This document shows, piece after piece, positions 22,637-31,801 of a DNA stretch of 43,507 bases. The DNA is taken from assembly GCF_001509475.1 (NCBI RefSeq), contig NZ_LLZG01000397.1:1-43507 (forward strand), given 5' to 3'. Position 1 is the first letter of the stretch. Each line of letters begins with the position of its first letter. Under the pieces are notes generated by a model. It saw nothing but the letters and a program-made list of their open reading frames with translations. It did not search any database and had not been told where the DNA came from. The position numbers and the translations under genes are program-made. The stretch is from Streptomyces regalis (lineage in GTDB: Bacteria > Actinomycetota > Actinomycetes > Streptomycetales > Streptomycetaceae).

Positions 22637-23463
22637 CCCCGTAGGGCCTTCCAGGTGTGCGGCCCGACGATGCCGTCCACGACCAGCCCCGCCCGCTTCT
22701 GCACCTGCTTGACCGCGCGTTCCGTCACCGGTCCGAAGATCCCGTCGATGCCGCCCGGCGAGATGCCCGCCCTGCGCAGCAGACACTGCGCCTCGGCCAC
22801 CTCCGGCCCGGCATGGCCGTTCGCCAGGATGGCGTCCTGAGTGCGGCTGTTGCCCGCGTACCAGCGGCCGTCGATCCGCTCGAGGCGGCAGGTGTACGCG
22901 GGCGCCGACCGCGAGGCCGACACGGATGCCGACGCGGCGGTCGCGGCGAGGGGAGCCGTCGGTCGTTCCTCCTCGCCGCCGGCCAGCCGTACGACGAGGA
23001 AGACGGCCGTGGAGACGGCCAGCACCAGCGCCACGGCCCCCGACACCAGTGCGACGCGCAGCGACCGGCCGGGCGACCGTGTCTCGGTGGCCGCCGTGGC
23101 CGCCGTGGCCTCGGTGGCCTGGGTGGAGAGGATCTCTGGTCCTGTCGTCGCCGCGTGCGGTGCGGGTGCCTCCGCCGTGACCGCGTCGGCGCGCCTGTTC
23201 CCCCACGCCTCCGTGGCGACCTCGTGCAACGCCAGTAAGCGCGTCGGATCCTCACCCACCACCCGGGCCAGCGCCTCGACGGCCTCCCGGGGCGGCAGCG
23301 ACCTGCCGCCCAGATACCGTTCCCAGGACTTCGGGCTGTACCCGGTCCTCGCCGCCAGCTGCCGCAGGCTCAGCCCGCTGTGATCCTTCAGGCGGCGCAG
23401 CCGCACCACCAACTGCCGCACGCGCGGATCCAGTTCCGCAGGCAGCGCTGCCCAACGCGACAT
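22633..23463 (-). CDS. Membrane-anchored XRE regulator with peptidoglycan-binding domain
   Basis: A 276-residue protein. The XRE helix-turn-helix is at about 18-75 (LVVRLRRLKDHSGLSLRQLA, KSWERYLGGRSLPP), followed by an Ala/Thr-rich linker and a membrane helix at about 136-160 (LRVALVSGAVALVLAVSTAV). Outside is a peptidoglycan-binding (PG_binding_1) module at about 200-275 with repeated IDGIFGPVTERAVKQVQ and VDGIVGPHTWKAL. Cys192 and Cys227 may pair. The architecture puts a cell-wall sensor on a DNA-binding domain. ATG 23463 gives MSRWAALPAELDP. It is divergent from a secreted protein built from the same type of repeat, which may be its target or ligand. Confidence 0.87.
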   Translation of the reverse strand: MSRWAALPAELDPRVRQLVVRLRRLKDHSGLSLRQLAARTGYSPKSWERYLGGRSLPPREAVEALARVVGEDPTRLLALHEVATEAWGNRRADAVTAEAPAPHAATTGPEILSTQATEATAATAATETRSPGRSLRVALVSGAVALVLAVSTAVFLVVRLAGGEEERPTAPLAATAASASVSASRSAPAYTCRLERIDGRWYAGNSRTQDAILANGHAGPEVAEAQCLLRRAGISPGGIDGIFGPVTERAVKQVQKRAGLVVDGIVGPHTWKALRG

Positions 23464-23671
23464 GTTCCCCCCACTCGCGTTCACGGTCCGGGCCCGCAGT
23501 CCGTGGTCGGCGTCCCCCGAGCCCCGTCGCATTCTGCATCAGCATCCACGGCCCGCACCGGAAGCCGGTTCCCGCACCGGTACGGAATCGGCCACCGGCC
23601 GCCGCAGGCGTCCCGCCGCAACGTCCCGGCGGACGGTGTTCATGCAGGTCAGCGGATGAGACGTCCCGCGA

Positions 23672-23679
23672 TGACGTCA
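23672..23679. promoter_or_regulatory. TGACGTCA palindrome in the divergent intergenic region
   Basis: A perfect 8-bp palindrome lies about 104 bases before the secreted peptidoglycan-binding gene, in the 319-base gap between it and the XRE pair. It is a possible operator for the membrane regulators. The gap contains no other gene that I can see. Confidence 0.3.
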
Positions 23680-23782
23680 CTTCCGAGGCAATGGTGGCGG
23701 GTGCCGCCGCCCGCACCGCACTCTCGTTGCCGAGCCGGTCGCCACGGTCGGTTCAACCATCGCACGCATCGGAGGGGAAAGA

Positions 23783-24250
23783 ATGCGAGCTCTGACGAGG
23801 ACCGTCGTCAGCGTCACCGCGGCCGTCGGAATCGCCGCCGGAAGCCTGGCGGGTGCGGGCACCGCCTTCGCGGACACCGCACAGACCACGAAGCCGGCGG
23901 TGAGCGCCCAGGACATCTCCGTCCTCGCGGTGAACAACCTCGGCCTGAGCAGCCAGCAGGCCAAGAACACCCAGTGCTTCCTCAGGACGGCTCCCGCGCG
24001 CTACACCGGCGCCATCGACGGACTGCTGGGCACCGAGAGCTGGAAGGCGATGCAGCGCTGGCTCAAGGAGTACTGGCGCTACCGCGACAGCATCGACGGA
24101 ATCGTCGGCCGCAACACCATCATGGCGCTCCAGCGCATGCTGGCACACGGCTGGGACTACAACGGCGCCATCGACGGGATCGCCGGATCGGGCACCAAGG
24201 CCGCCTTCAAGCGGTTCGCCAACGAGATGAGCGTCTTCTACCCCTGCTGA
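23783..24250 (+). CDS. Secreted peptidoglycan-binding-like repeat protein
   Basis: A 155-residue precursor with a Sec signal peptide (RALTRTVVSVTAAVGIAAG, cleavage after AFA at about residue 30). The mature part carries three related motifs: GAIDGLLGTESWKAMQRWL (77-95), DSIDGIVGRNTIMALQRML and GAIDGIAGSGTKAAFKRF. These are peptidoglycan_binding_1-like repeats without a catalytic domain. Cys65 and the C-terminal Cys155 could form a disulfide. The ribosome site is GGAGGGG, about seven bases before ATG 23783. It is likely a wall-associated or diffusible binding protein; a role as ligand for the divergent membrane regulator is inference. A strong terminator follows. Confidence 0.85.
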   Translation: MRALTRTVVSVTAAVGIAAGSLAGAGTAFADTAQTTKPAVSAQDISVLAVNNLGLSSQQAKNTQCFLRTAPARYTGAIDGLLGTESWKAMQRWLKEYWRYRDSIDGIVGRNTIMALQRMLAHGWDYNGAIDGIAGSGTKAAFKRFANEMSVFYPC

Positions 24251-24280
24251 GCCGGACCGTCGCCCGGTGAACCGAAGACC

Positions 24281-24317
24281 GCGGCCCGTCCTTCCAGCGG
24301 GGGGAAGGACGGGCCGC
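24281..24317. terminator. Terminator between the secreted protein gene and argS
   Basis: A perfect 15-bp stem (GCGGCCCGTCCTTCC and its complement) with a seven-base loop AGCGGGG, between convergent genes, 23 bases from the argS stop. Confidence 0.9.
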
Positions 24318-24339
24318 ACTCGTTCGTGCCGAAAGCGCC

Positions 24340-26097
24340 TCAGAGCCGCTCGGGCGTCCGGATGCCCAGCAGGGCCATGCCCTGGTGCAGGGTCCGGGCC
24401 GTCACGTCGCACAGGAGCAGACGGTTCGCCACCTGCTCGGGCGACTCGGCCTTCAACACCGGGCACTTGTCGTAGAACGACGTGTACAGCGACGCCAGCT
24501 GGTACAGGTACGCCGCCAGCTTGTGCGGGGCGTACTCCGCGGCCGCCTCGAAGACCGTGTCGCCGAACGCGTCCAGGTGCAGACCGAGCGCCCGCTCCGC
24601 CGGGGCGAGTTCGAGCTCGGGGTGCGCGGCCGGCTTCGTCTCGCCCGCCTTGCGCAGGATCGACTGGATCCGGGCGTACGCGTACTGCAGGTACACGGAC
24701 GTGTCGCCGTTCAGCGAGACCATCTGGTCCAGGTCGAACTTGTAGTCCCGGTTCGGCGACGTCGACAGGTCCGCATACTTCACGGCACCGATGCCGACCT
24801 GCGCGGCCCGCTCCTGGATCTCGTCCTCGGTGAGGTCCTGCGCCTTCTCCCGTACGACCTCGGCGGCCCGCTGCACCGCCTCGTCCAGCAGGTCCTCAAG
24901 GCGTACGGTCTCGCCCTCACGCGTCTTGAACGGCTTGCCGTCCGCGCCGAGCACTGTGCCGTAGCCCATGTTGTGCGCGGTGACGTGCTCGGTCAGCCAG
25001 CCGGCCCGGCGGGCCGTCTCGAAGACCATCTTGAAGTGGAGCGACTGGCGTACGTCCACGACGTACAGCAGCGTCGTCGCGTGCAGGTCGAAGACGCGAT
25101 TGCGGATCGCGGTCAGGTCGGAGGCCGCGTAGCCGAAGCCGCCGTCCGCCTTCTGCACGATCAGCGGGACCGGCTGGTCGTCCTTGCCGCGGATCTCGTC
25201 GAAGAAGACGACGAGCGCGCCCTCGGAGCGCACCGCGACGCCCGTCTCCTCCAGGATGCGGGCGGTCTCGGGCATGCCCTCGTTGTACGCGGACTCGCCG
25301 ACGATCTCCTCGTCGCGGATCTCCATGTCCAGCTTCTCGAAGACCGAGTAGAAGTAGACCTTCGACTCGTCCACGAACTGCTGCCACAGCTCGAGCGTCT
25401 CCTTGTCACCGGACTGCAGGGCGACGACCCGCTTGCGGGCCCGCTCCTTGAACTCCTCGTCCGAGTCGAAGACCGCACGCGACGCCTTGTACACCCGGTT
25501 GAGGTTCGACATGGCCTGCTCGCCGTCGACGTCCTCCGCCGGGGCCAGCTCGCCGGGGTTCTCGAACAGGTGCTGGATGAGCATGCCGAACTGGGTGCCC
25601 CAGTCGCCGATGTGGTGCCGGCCGATCGTCTTCTCGCCGGTGAAGTCGAGCATGCCGCGCAGGGCGTCGCCGATGACCGCCGACCGCAGGTGACCGACGT
25701 GCATCTCCTTCGCCACGTTCGGCTGGGCGTAGTCGACGACCGTGATGCCCGGCTCCTGCTTCAGCGGCACGCCGAGGCGCTCGCCGTCCGCGTGCCGCGC
25801 GGCGAGGTTCTCGGTGATCGCCCTGTCGGCGATCGTGAGGTTGAGGAAGCCGGGGCCGGAGACCTCGACGTCCTTGATCACGTCACCGGTGACGATGTTG
25901 CCGACGACCTGCGTCGCCAGCTCCCGCGGGTTCGACTTGGCCTTCTTGGCGAGGGCCAGGATCCCGTTGGCCTGGAAGTCGGCCCGGTCGCTACGTCGCA
26001 GCAACGGGTCGACTCCGTCGGCTTCCGGGCGGGCGGAAGCGAGGGCGTCGGCGAGGTGCTGGTTGACGCGAGCGGTGAGGGATGTGACCGGGGCCAT
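24340..26097 (-). CDS. argS: Arginyl-tRNA synthetase
   Basis: Charges tRNA(Arg). It is 585 residues, a normal class I ArgRS. The N-terminal additional domain ends at [11 protein letters not shown], and the HIGH-type signature is in [17 protein letters not shown] (HVGH). The segment [16 protein letters not shown] and the later Tyr-rich [12 protein letters not shown] and [13 protein letters not shown] are family-specific. The KMSKS motif is replaced, as is usual in ArgRS. The C-terminal anticodon-binding helices end in [18 protein letters not shown]. It is divergent from lysS, an arrangement recalled in other streptomycetes (SCO3304/SCO3303). A long open frame on the opposite strand is a GC-codon shadow. 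Confidence 0.97.
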   Translation of the reverse strand: MAPVTSLTARVNQHLADALASARPEADGVDPLLRRSDRADFQANGILALAKKAKSNPRELATQVVGNIVTGDVIKDVEVSGPGFLNLTIADRAITENLAARHADGERLGVPLKQEPGITVVDYAQPNVAKEMHVGHLRSAVIGDALRGMLDFTGEKTIGRHHIGDWGTQFGMLIQHLFENPGELAPAEDVDGEQAMSNLNRVYKASRAVFDSDEEFKERARKRVVALQSGDKETLELWQQFVDESKVYFYSVFEKLDMEIRDEEIVGESAYNEGMPETARILEETGVAVRSEGALVVFFDEIRGKDDQPVPLIVQKADGGFGYAASDLTAIRNRVFDLHATTLLYVVDVRQSLHFKMVFETARRAGWLTEHVTAHNMGYGTVLGADGKPFKTREGETVRLEDLLDEAVQRAAEVVREKAQDLTEDEIQERAAQVGIGAVKYADLSTSPNRDYKFDLDQMVSLNGDTSVYLQYAYARIQSILRKAGETKPAAHPELELAPAERALGLHLDAFGDTVFEAAAEYAPHKLAAYLYQLASLYTSFYDKCPVLKAESPEQVANRLLLCDVTARTLHQGMALLGIRTPERL

Positions 26098-26311
26098 AGG
26101 GATGGGTGCCGTTCTCCTCGTGGGGATGGATAGACACGGTCAGTATCCCATGGGGGGTAAAGGGGTTTTTGCGGCTACGAGCTCAGGATCTGCCGGCCCT
26201 TGCCGGGGGCGGTCGTGATAAGTGGTTTTCGCGGAATCGAGGTCGCCTGGGAGAATGTAGGCGCCAGCCGTGGACCGTACGGCTGCCTGGAGAAAGAAGG
26301 ACGTGCCGATC

Positions 26312-28045
26312 GTGGCTCAGAGCACCGAGACCACCGACTGGGTCTCCCGTTTCGCGGATGAGGTCATCGAGGAGTCGGAGCGTCGGGCCCCGGGCAAACC
26401 GGTCGTCGTCGCGTCCGGACTCTCCCCTTCCGGGCCCATCCACCTCGGCAACCTGCGCGAGGTCATGACCCCGCACCTGGTCGCCGACGAGATCCGGCGG
26501 CGCGGACACCAGGTCCGGCACCTGATCTCGTGGGACGACTACGACCGGTACCGCAAGGTGCCGGCCGGGATCGCCGGGGTCGACGAGTCGTGGGCCGAGC
26601 ACATCGGCAAGCCGCTCACCTCCGTCCCGGCCCCGAAGGGCTCGGCGTTCCCGAACTGGGCCGAGCACTTCAAGGCGGCGATGGTCGAGGCGCTCGCCGA
26701 GCTGGGCGTGGAGTTCGACGGGATCAGCCAGACCGCGCAGTACACCTCCGGCGTGTACCGGGAGCAGATCCTGCACGCCATGAAGCACCGCGGCGACATC
26801 GACGCCGTTCTCGCCCAGTACCGCACCAAGCCCAAGGGCGGCGCCAAGAAGTCGCAGAAGCCCGTCGACGAGGCCGAACTGGAGGCCGCCGAAGGGTCGG
26901 GGGCGGCGAGCGAGGACGACGGCAGCTCCGGGTCCGCCGGATACTTCCCGTACAAGCCGTACTGCGGCAACTGCGAGAAGGACCTCACCACCGTCACCTC
27001 GTACATCGACGACACCACCGAGCTGTCGTACACCTGCAACGAGTGCGGCTTCGCCGAGACCGTCCGGCTGAACGAGTTCAACCGCGGCAAGCTGGTCTGG
27101 AAGGTCGACTGGCCCATGCGGTGGGCGTACGAAGGCGTCGTCTTCGAGCCCAGCGGCGTCGACCACTCCTCGCCGGGGTCGAGCTTCCAGGTCGGCGGCC
27201 AGATCGTCGGGATCTTCGGCGGCAAGCAGCCCATCGGGCCGATGTACGCCTTCGTCGGCATCAGCGGCATGGCGAAGATGTCGTCCTCGCGCGGTGGCGT
27301 GCCCACGCCCGCCGACGCGCTGAAGATCATGGAGCCGCAGCTGCTGCGCTGGCTCTACGCCCGCCGCAGGCCCAACCAGTCCTTCAAGATCGCCTTCGAC
27401 CAGGAGATCCAGCGGCTCTACGACGAGTGGGACAAGCTGGACACCAAGGTCGCCGACGGGTCGGCTCTGCCGGCTGACATCGCCGCCCACTCGCGTGCGG
27501 TGCGCACAGCAGGCGATGAGCTGCCGCGCACCGCGCGTCCGCTGCCGTACCGGACCCTCGCGTCCGTCGCCGACATCACCGCCGGACACCAGGACCAGGC
27601 GCTGCGGATCCTCTCCGAGCTGGACCCGGAGAACCCGCTGGGCTCGCTGGACGAGGCCCGTCCCCGGTACGACAAGGCCGAGGCGTGGATCAACACGCAG
27701 GTGCCCGCCGACCAGCGGACCATCGTGCGCGACGAGCCCGACGTCGAGCTGCTGAAGTCCCTCGACGAAGCGTCCCAGCAGTCGCTGCGGCTGCTCCTCG
27801 ACGGGCTGGAATCGCACTGGTCGCTGGACGGGCTGACCCACCTCGTCTACGGCGTGCCCAAGGTCCAGGCCGGGTTCTCCCCGGACGCCACGCCCAAGGA
27901 GCTGCCGGCCGAGATCAAGACCGCCCAGCGGTCGTTCTTCGCACTGCTCTACCACCTGCTGGTCGGGCGGGACACGGGTCCGCGACTGCCCACGCTGCTG
28001 CTCGCGGTGGGGCATGAGCGGGTACGGCGCCTGCTCGGCGAGTGA
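26312..28045 (+). CDS. lysS: Class I lysyl-tRNA synthetase (LysRS1)
   Basis: A 577-residue class I LysRS, the type typical of archaea and spirochaetes, rather than the class II form. The HIGH-type motif is SGPIHLGNLREV, and the KMSKS-type motif is in GMAKMSSSRGG. A zinc-ribbon-like insert has four cysteines (YCGNCEKD and YTCNECGF). GTG 26312 (MAQSTETTDWVSRF) lies 11 bases after GAAGG; a GTG at 26303 is too close to it. Many streptomycetes also carry a class II LysRS elsewhere, which cannot be seen here. Between argS and lysS (26098-26311) I see only promoter-type sequence and a small inverted repeat CAGCCGT/ACGGCTG. Confidence 0.95.
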   Translation: MAQSTETTDWVSRFADEVIEESERRAPGKPVVVASGLSPSGPIHLGNLREVMTPHLVADEIRRRGHQVRHLISWDDYDRYRKVPAGIAGVDESWAEHIGKPLTSVPAPKGSAFPNWAEHFKAAMVEALAELGVEFDGISQTAQYTSGVYREQILHAMKHRGDIDAVLAQYRTKPKGGAKKSQKPVDEAELEAAEGSGAASEDDGSSGSAGYFPYKPYCGNCEKDLTTVTSYIDDTTELSYTCNECGFAETVRLNEFNRGKLVWKVDWPMRWAYEGVVFEPSGVDHSSPGSSFQVGGQIVGIFGGKQPIGPMYAFVGISGMAKMSSSRGGVPTPADALKIMEPQLLRWLYARRRPNQSFKIAFDQEIQRLYDEWDKLDTKVADGSALPADIAAHSRAVRTAGDELPRTARPLPYRTLASVADITAGHQDQALRILSELDPENPLGSLDEARPRYDKAEAWINTQVPADQRTIVRDEPDVELLKSLDEASQQSLRLLLDGLESHWSLDGLTHLVYGVPKVQAGFSPDATPKELPAEIKTAQRSFFALLYHLLVGRDTGPRLPTLLLAVGHERVRRLLGE

Positions 28046-28080
28046 GCGAGTGAGCCAGTAAGCGAGTAAGCGAGTAAGCG
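28039..28080 (+). repeat. 8-base tandem repeat over the lysS stop codon
   Basis: About five units of GCGAGTGA or GCGAGTAA (one GCCAGTAA) run through the stop codon and beyond. Each unit carries TGA or TAA, so stops appear in every frame within 30 bases. Confidence 0.8.
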
Positions 28081-28086
28081 GTACGA

Positions 28087-28116
28087 GAAAGGGGCCCTCC
28101 GGCGAGGGCCCCTTTC
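28087..28116. terminator. Terminator after lysS
   Basis: A perfect 13-bp stem (GAAAGGGGCCCTC and complement) with loop CGGC, between convergent lysS and the DUF2637-type gene. Confidence 0.9.
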
Positions 28117-28147
28117 TGCTGCACGTCCGCTGCACGTCTGCCGCACG

Positions 28148-29494
28148 TCAGGCGATGTGGTTCTCTTCCAGCTCCGCGTTGTAGAGATTCGTGAACCGGG
28201 TCACCATGCGCTTGGCCTCGTCCGGCAGGAGCGCGGTGCCGAACTCCGCCTCGACGTTCTCGCCGAACTCGCGCGGGGTCGGGTAGCCGGTGCCGCCTAT
28301 CGACTTCTTGAAGACCTGGTAGTAGTCCTCCTCGGTCGGATCCGCCGGCTCCGGCGGGCCGCCACCCTCACCGAGCTGGCGCGTACGGCCCCGGCTCACG
28401 GGGATCGGGAAGGTGCCGGTGTCCTCGGGGGACGGCTCCTGGACAGGGGGTTCCTGCTGGTACAGGTCCTGGTACTGCTCGGCCTGCAGCTGCTCCTGGT
28501 ACCACTGCTCGTACTGCTCCTGCGGGTTGTACGCGGGGTCGTAGCTGCCCTGGTACTCCACGTTGCGGGGCGTGTTGAACCAGTCCTGCACGTACTCAGG
28601 CTGCCCGGGCTGCTCAGGGCCGGGGGTGGCGACCAACTCGGGGCGCTCCTCGCCGGAAGGCGCCGCCTGCGGAGCTGCCGCCCGCTGCGCGACGGACGCC
28701 GGCACAGCGGCACGGCCACCCGCCGCCGGGGCCGCTTCCCGCGCCACGTCCGCCACCGGCGCCGCGTCCAGGGCCTGCTTCGGCGCCGGCGGAAGCAGAG
28801 CGGGCTCGATGCCCGCCGCCGCCAGCCCCGCCGGAGCCGTCTCCGCCAGCGGAACCCCGTACCGGGCCAGACGCAGCGGCATCAGCGACTCCACCGGCGC
28901 CTTCCGCCGCCACGCCCGGCCGAAGCGGGAACGCAGACGGGCCTGATACACCAACCGCTCCTGCTCCAGCTTGATGACCTGCTCGTACGAGCGCAGCTCC
29001 CACAGCTTCATGCGGCGCCACAGCAGGAACGTCGGGAGCGGAGACAGGAGCCAACGGGTGAGGCGTACGCCCTCCATGTGCTTGTCGGCCGTAATGTCCG
29101 CTATACGGCCGATCGCGTGCCGGGCCGCCTCCACCGCCACCACGAACAGCACCGGGATCACCGCGTGCATACCCACACCCAGCGGGTCCGGCCAGGCCGC
29201 CGCGCCGTTGAAGGCGATCGTCGCCGCCGTCAGCAGCCAGGCCGTCTGGCGCAGGAGCGGGAACGGGATACGGATCCACGTCAGGAGAAGGTCGAGGGCG
29301 AGCAGGACACAGATACCCGCATCGATGCCGATCGGGAAGACGTAACTGAAGTTCCCGAAGCCCTTCTTGATGGCCAGCTCACGGACGGCCGCATAGGAAC
29401 CGGCGAAGCCGATGGCGGCGATGATCACGGCGCCGAACACGACCACACCGATGAGAATGCGGTGCATCCGAGTCAGCTGCACTGGCGCGGCCAC
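28148..29494 (-). CDS. DUF2637-type (SpdB-like) membrane protein
   Basis: A 448-residue protein with four predicted membrane helices in the first 150 residues: ILIGVVVFGAVIIAAIGFAG, VFPIGIDAGICVLLALDLLL, a helix near LLTAATIAFNGAAAW, and MHAVIPVLFVVAVEAA. This is the DUF2637 pattern. Relatives include plasmid spread (Spd) proteins and chromosomal copies of unknown role. A basic cytoplasmic stretch follows, then a long disordered region rich in Pro, Glu and Gln (EQYEQWYQEQLQAEQYQDLY) and a conserved-looking helical C-terminus (FTNLYNAELEENHIA). GTG 29494 follows GGGGAGGGGAG by five bases. A perfect 14-bp palindrome lies 24 bases upstream of the start. Confidence 0.83.
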   Translation of the reverse strand: MAAPVQLTRMHRILIGVVVFGAVIIAAIGFAGSYAAVRELAIKKGFGNFSYVFPIGIDAGICVLLALDLLLTWIRIPFPLLRQTAWLLTAATIAFNGAAAWPDPLGVGMHAVIPVLFVVAVEAARHAIGRIADITADKHMEGVRLTRWLLSPLPTFLLWRRMKLWELRSYEQVIKLEQERLVYQARLRSRFGRAWRRKAPVESLMPLRLARYGVPLAETAPAGLAAAGIEPALLPPAPKQALDAAPVADVAREAAPAAGGRAAVPASVAQRAAAPQAAPSGEERPELVATPGPEQPGQPEYVQDWFNTPRNVEYQGSYDPAYNPQEQYEQWYQEQLQAEQYQDLYQQEPPVQEPSPEDTGTFPIPVSRGRTRQLGEGGGPPEPADPTEEDYYQVFKKSIGGTGYPTPREFGENVEAEFGTALLPDEAKRMVTRFTNLYNAELEENHIA

Positions 29495-29518
29495 TCGTAC
29501 TCCCCTCCCCTTGCGTGT

Positions 29519-29532
29519 TGTTGCGCGCAACA
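29519..29532. promoter_or_regulatory. Perfect palindrome upstream of the DUF2637-type gene
   Basis: TGTTGCGCGCAACA is a perfect 14-bp palindrome 24 bases before the GTG start, where it would cover the promoter or leader. It is a likely operator for an unidentified dimeric repressor. Confidence 0.55.
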
Positions 29533-29572
29533 GAGTGGCACATCCATGCGGCGAACGGATTGCCGGTACAGC

Positions 29573-29605
29573 ACGAGCCCGGTCCCCGACAGGGAACGGG
29601 CTCGT
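29573..29605 (-). terminator. Terminator after the DUF3558-type lipoprotein genes
   Basis: Stem ACGAGCCCG/CGGGCTCGT plus TCCC/GGGA with one mismatch, loop CGACA. It lies downstream of the lipoprotein operon stop at 29662 and upstream of the DUF2637-type gene. Confidence 0.75.
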
Positions 29606-29661
29606 ACAAAGGGCGGGGCTGAGCTGCGCGTAGTGGCGCAACGGTGGGCCAGGTGTGACGG

Positions 29662-30561
29662 TCAGCTCTTCTTCGACGCTGACGGAGACGGGGAGCCGGA
29701 CGCCGCCTTCGAGGCGTCGGCCGAGGGAGACTTCGACGGAGTCTTCGACGCCGACTTCGACGGGGTGCTGCTCGGCGTGCCCGCGCTGCCGCCACCGCTG
29801 CCGTTCGCCTTCGTCACCGCGGCCACCGCCTCCTTGGCCGCCTTCTGCGCAAGCTTGTTCAAGGTGTCCGCGCTCGGGGTCTTCTCACCGGCCAGACCGG
29901 CGCCGTTGTAGTCGAGCATGACGACGACGTTCTCGACGCGGGCCACAACCGTCTCCTGCTTGAAGGAACCCTCCTTCTTCTTCAGGTCGTAGCGCACCGC
30001 CGTCGCCTCGTCACCCACCCCGGCCACCGGCTCCGACTTCACGTTCTTCGCGCCGGACACCGAACGGGCGTCCTGCACCTGCGTCTCATAGTGCTCCCGC
30101 GCCAGCTTGTCACCCGACCCGCGCGTGACGTCCGAGTCGAAGCGCAGCAGGGAGACGTTGAGCCAGCGGAACTGCGAGCCCTTCACACCGTTGTTGTCGA
30201 GGCTGCTCCAGGAGCAGGAGCCGCGCGTCGACGCGTCGTCAGACGAACCCTCCTTGCCGGACTTGGCCTTCGGAACCAGGTCCTCCAGCGTCTCCTTCGA
30301 CAACACCTTGCACGGCTGCGGAAGCGACTTGTACACGGCCGCCTGCACCGTCGGCGACGGACTCGCGGACGCCGACACCGACGCCGAGGTCTGCGCGCCG
30401 TCGCCGGCCCCGTCGTCCGAACCGGAATCCGAGGAACAGCCCGTGGCGATCAGCATCACGGGCACGACTGCCGCGCAGACAAGAAATCGGTGAAGGCCCT
30501 TCACCCGCTGCTCACGCTGATCACGCCGGACAGGCTGCTCTCGCTCTGCTGCTCGTTGCAT
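29662..30561 (-). CDS. DUF3558-type lipoprotein
   Basis: A 299-residue precursor. The long basic n-region is followed by FLVCAAVVPVMLIATGC, with the lipobox ending at Cys40. The mature part has a Ser/Ala linker, then a domain with LPQPCKVLSKETLEDLVP and RGSCSWSS, the paired cysteines I associate with DUF3558. The C-terminal tail is an almost pure Ser/Lys/Pro/Ala repeat (TPSKSASKTPSKSPS). ATG 30561 follows AAGGA; an in-frame GTG at 30702 would couple to the upstream lipoprotein stop but would place 87 residues before the lipobox cysteine. It sits downstream of a paralogue, probably in one operon. Confidence 0.82.
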   Translation of the reverse strand: MQRAAEREQPVRRDQREQRVKGLHRFLVCAAVVPVMLIATGCSSDSGSDDGAGDGAQTSASVSASASPSPTVQAAVYKSLPQPCKVLSKETLEDLVPKAKSGKEGSSDDASTRGSCSWSSLDNNGVKGSQFRWLNVSLLRFDSDVTRGSGDKLAREHYETQVQDARSVSGAKNVKSEPVAGVGDEATAVRYDLKKKEGSFKQETVVARVENVVVMLDYNGAGLAGEKTPSADTLNKLAQKAAKEAVAAVTKANGSGGGSAGTPSSTPSKSASKTPSKSPSADASKAASGSPSPSASKKS

Positions 30562-30698
30562 GGTTCCTTCACTCATGACTGACACTCGTGGTTCCTGCGG
30601 TCGGATCGGCTCCGAGGGGCCACGGTACGCGGTGAAGAAGGTGTGTGGTCTCATTTCGGTTACGTCGCCCGCGGGCGTACGGGGCTGACCCAGGGGCG

Positions 30699-31586
<888 letters not shown>

Positions 31587-31801
31587 GGTCAGGCTCCTCT
31601 CGACAGTGCTGTCATGTCGGTCCGTTGCCGGTCTTTCAGCGTCCCCGCTGGTTATTCGCTTGCCGCGCGGGGGCGCTCCCTGGAGACAATGTGTATCGCA
31701 CGCACTGCCGTGGACGCCGGTCCGCTGTCCCTTTTCAGCGACCTTGGCGCCGGTTTTGCGATTTCAGGCTTGTATTTTCTTTCCGGGGGATAGAGGACGA
31801 T

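Noticed and set aside
24385..26133. Long open frame antisense to argS (582 codons)
   Set aside because: Same GC-codon effect; no domain or ribosome site, and argS is unmistakable.
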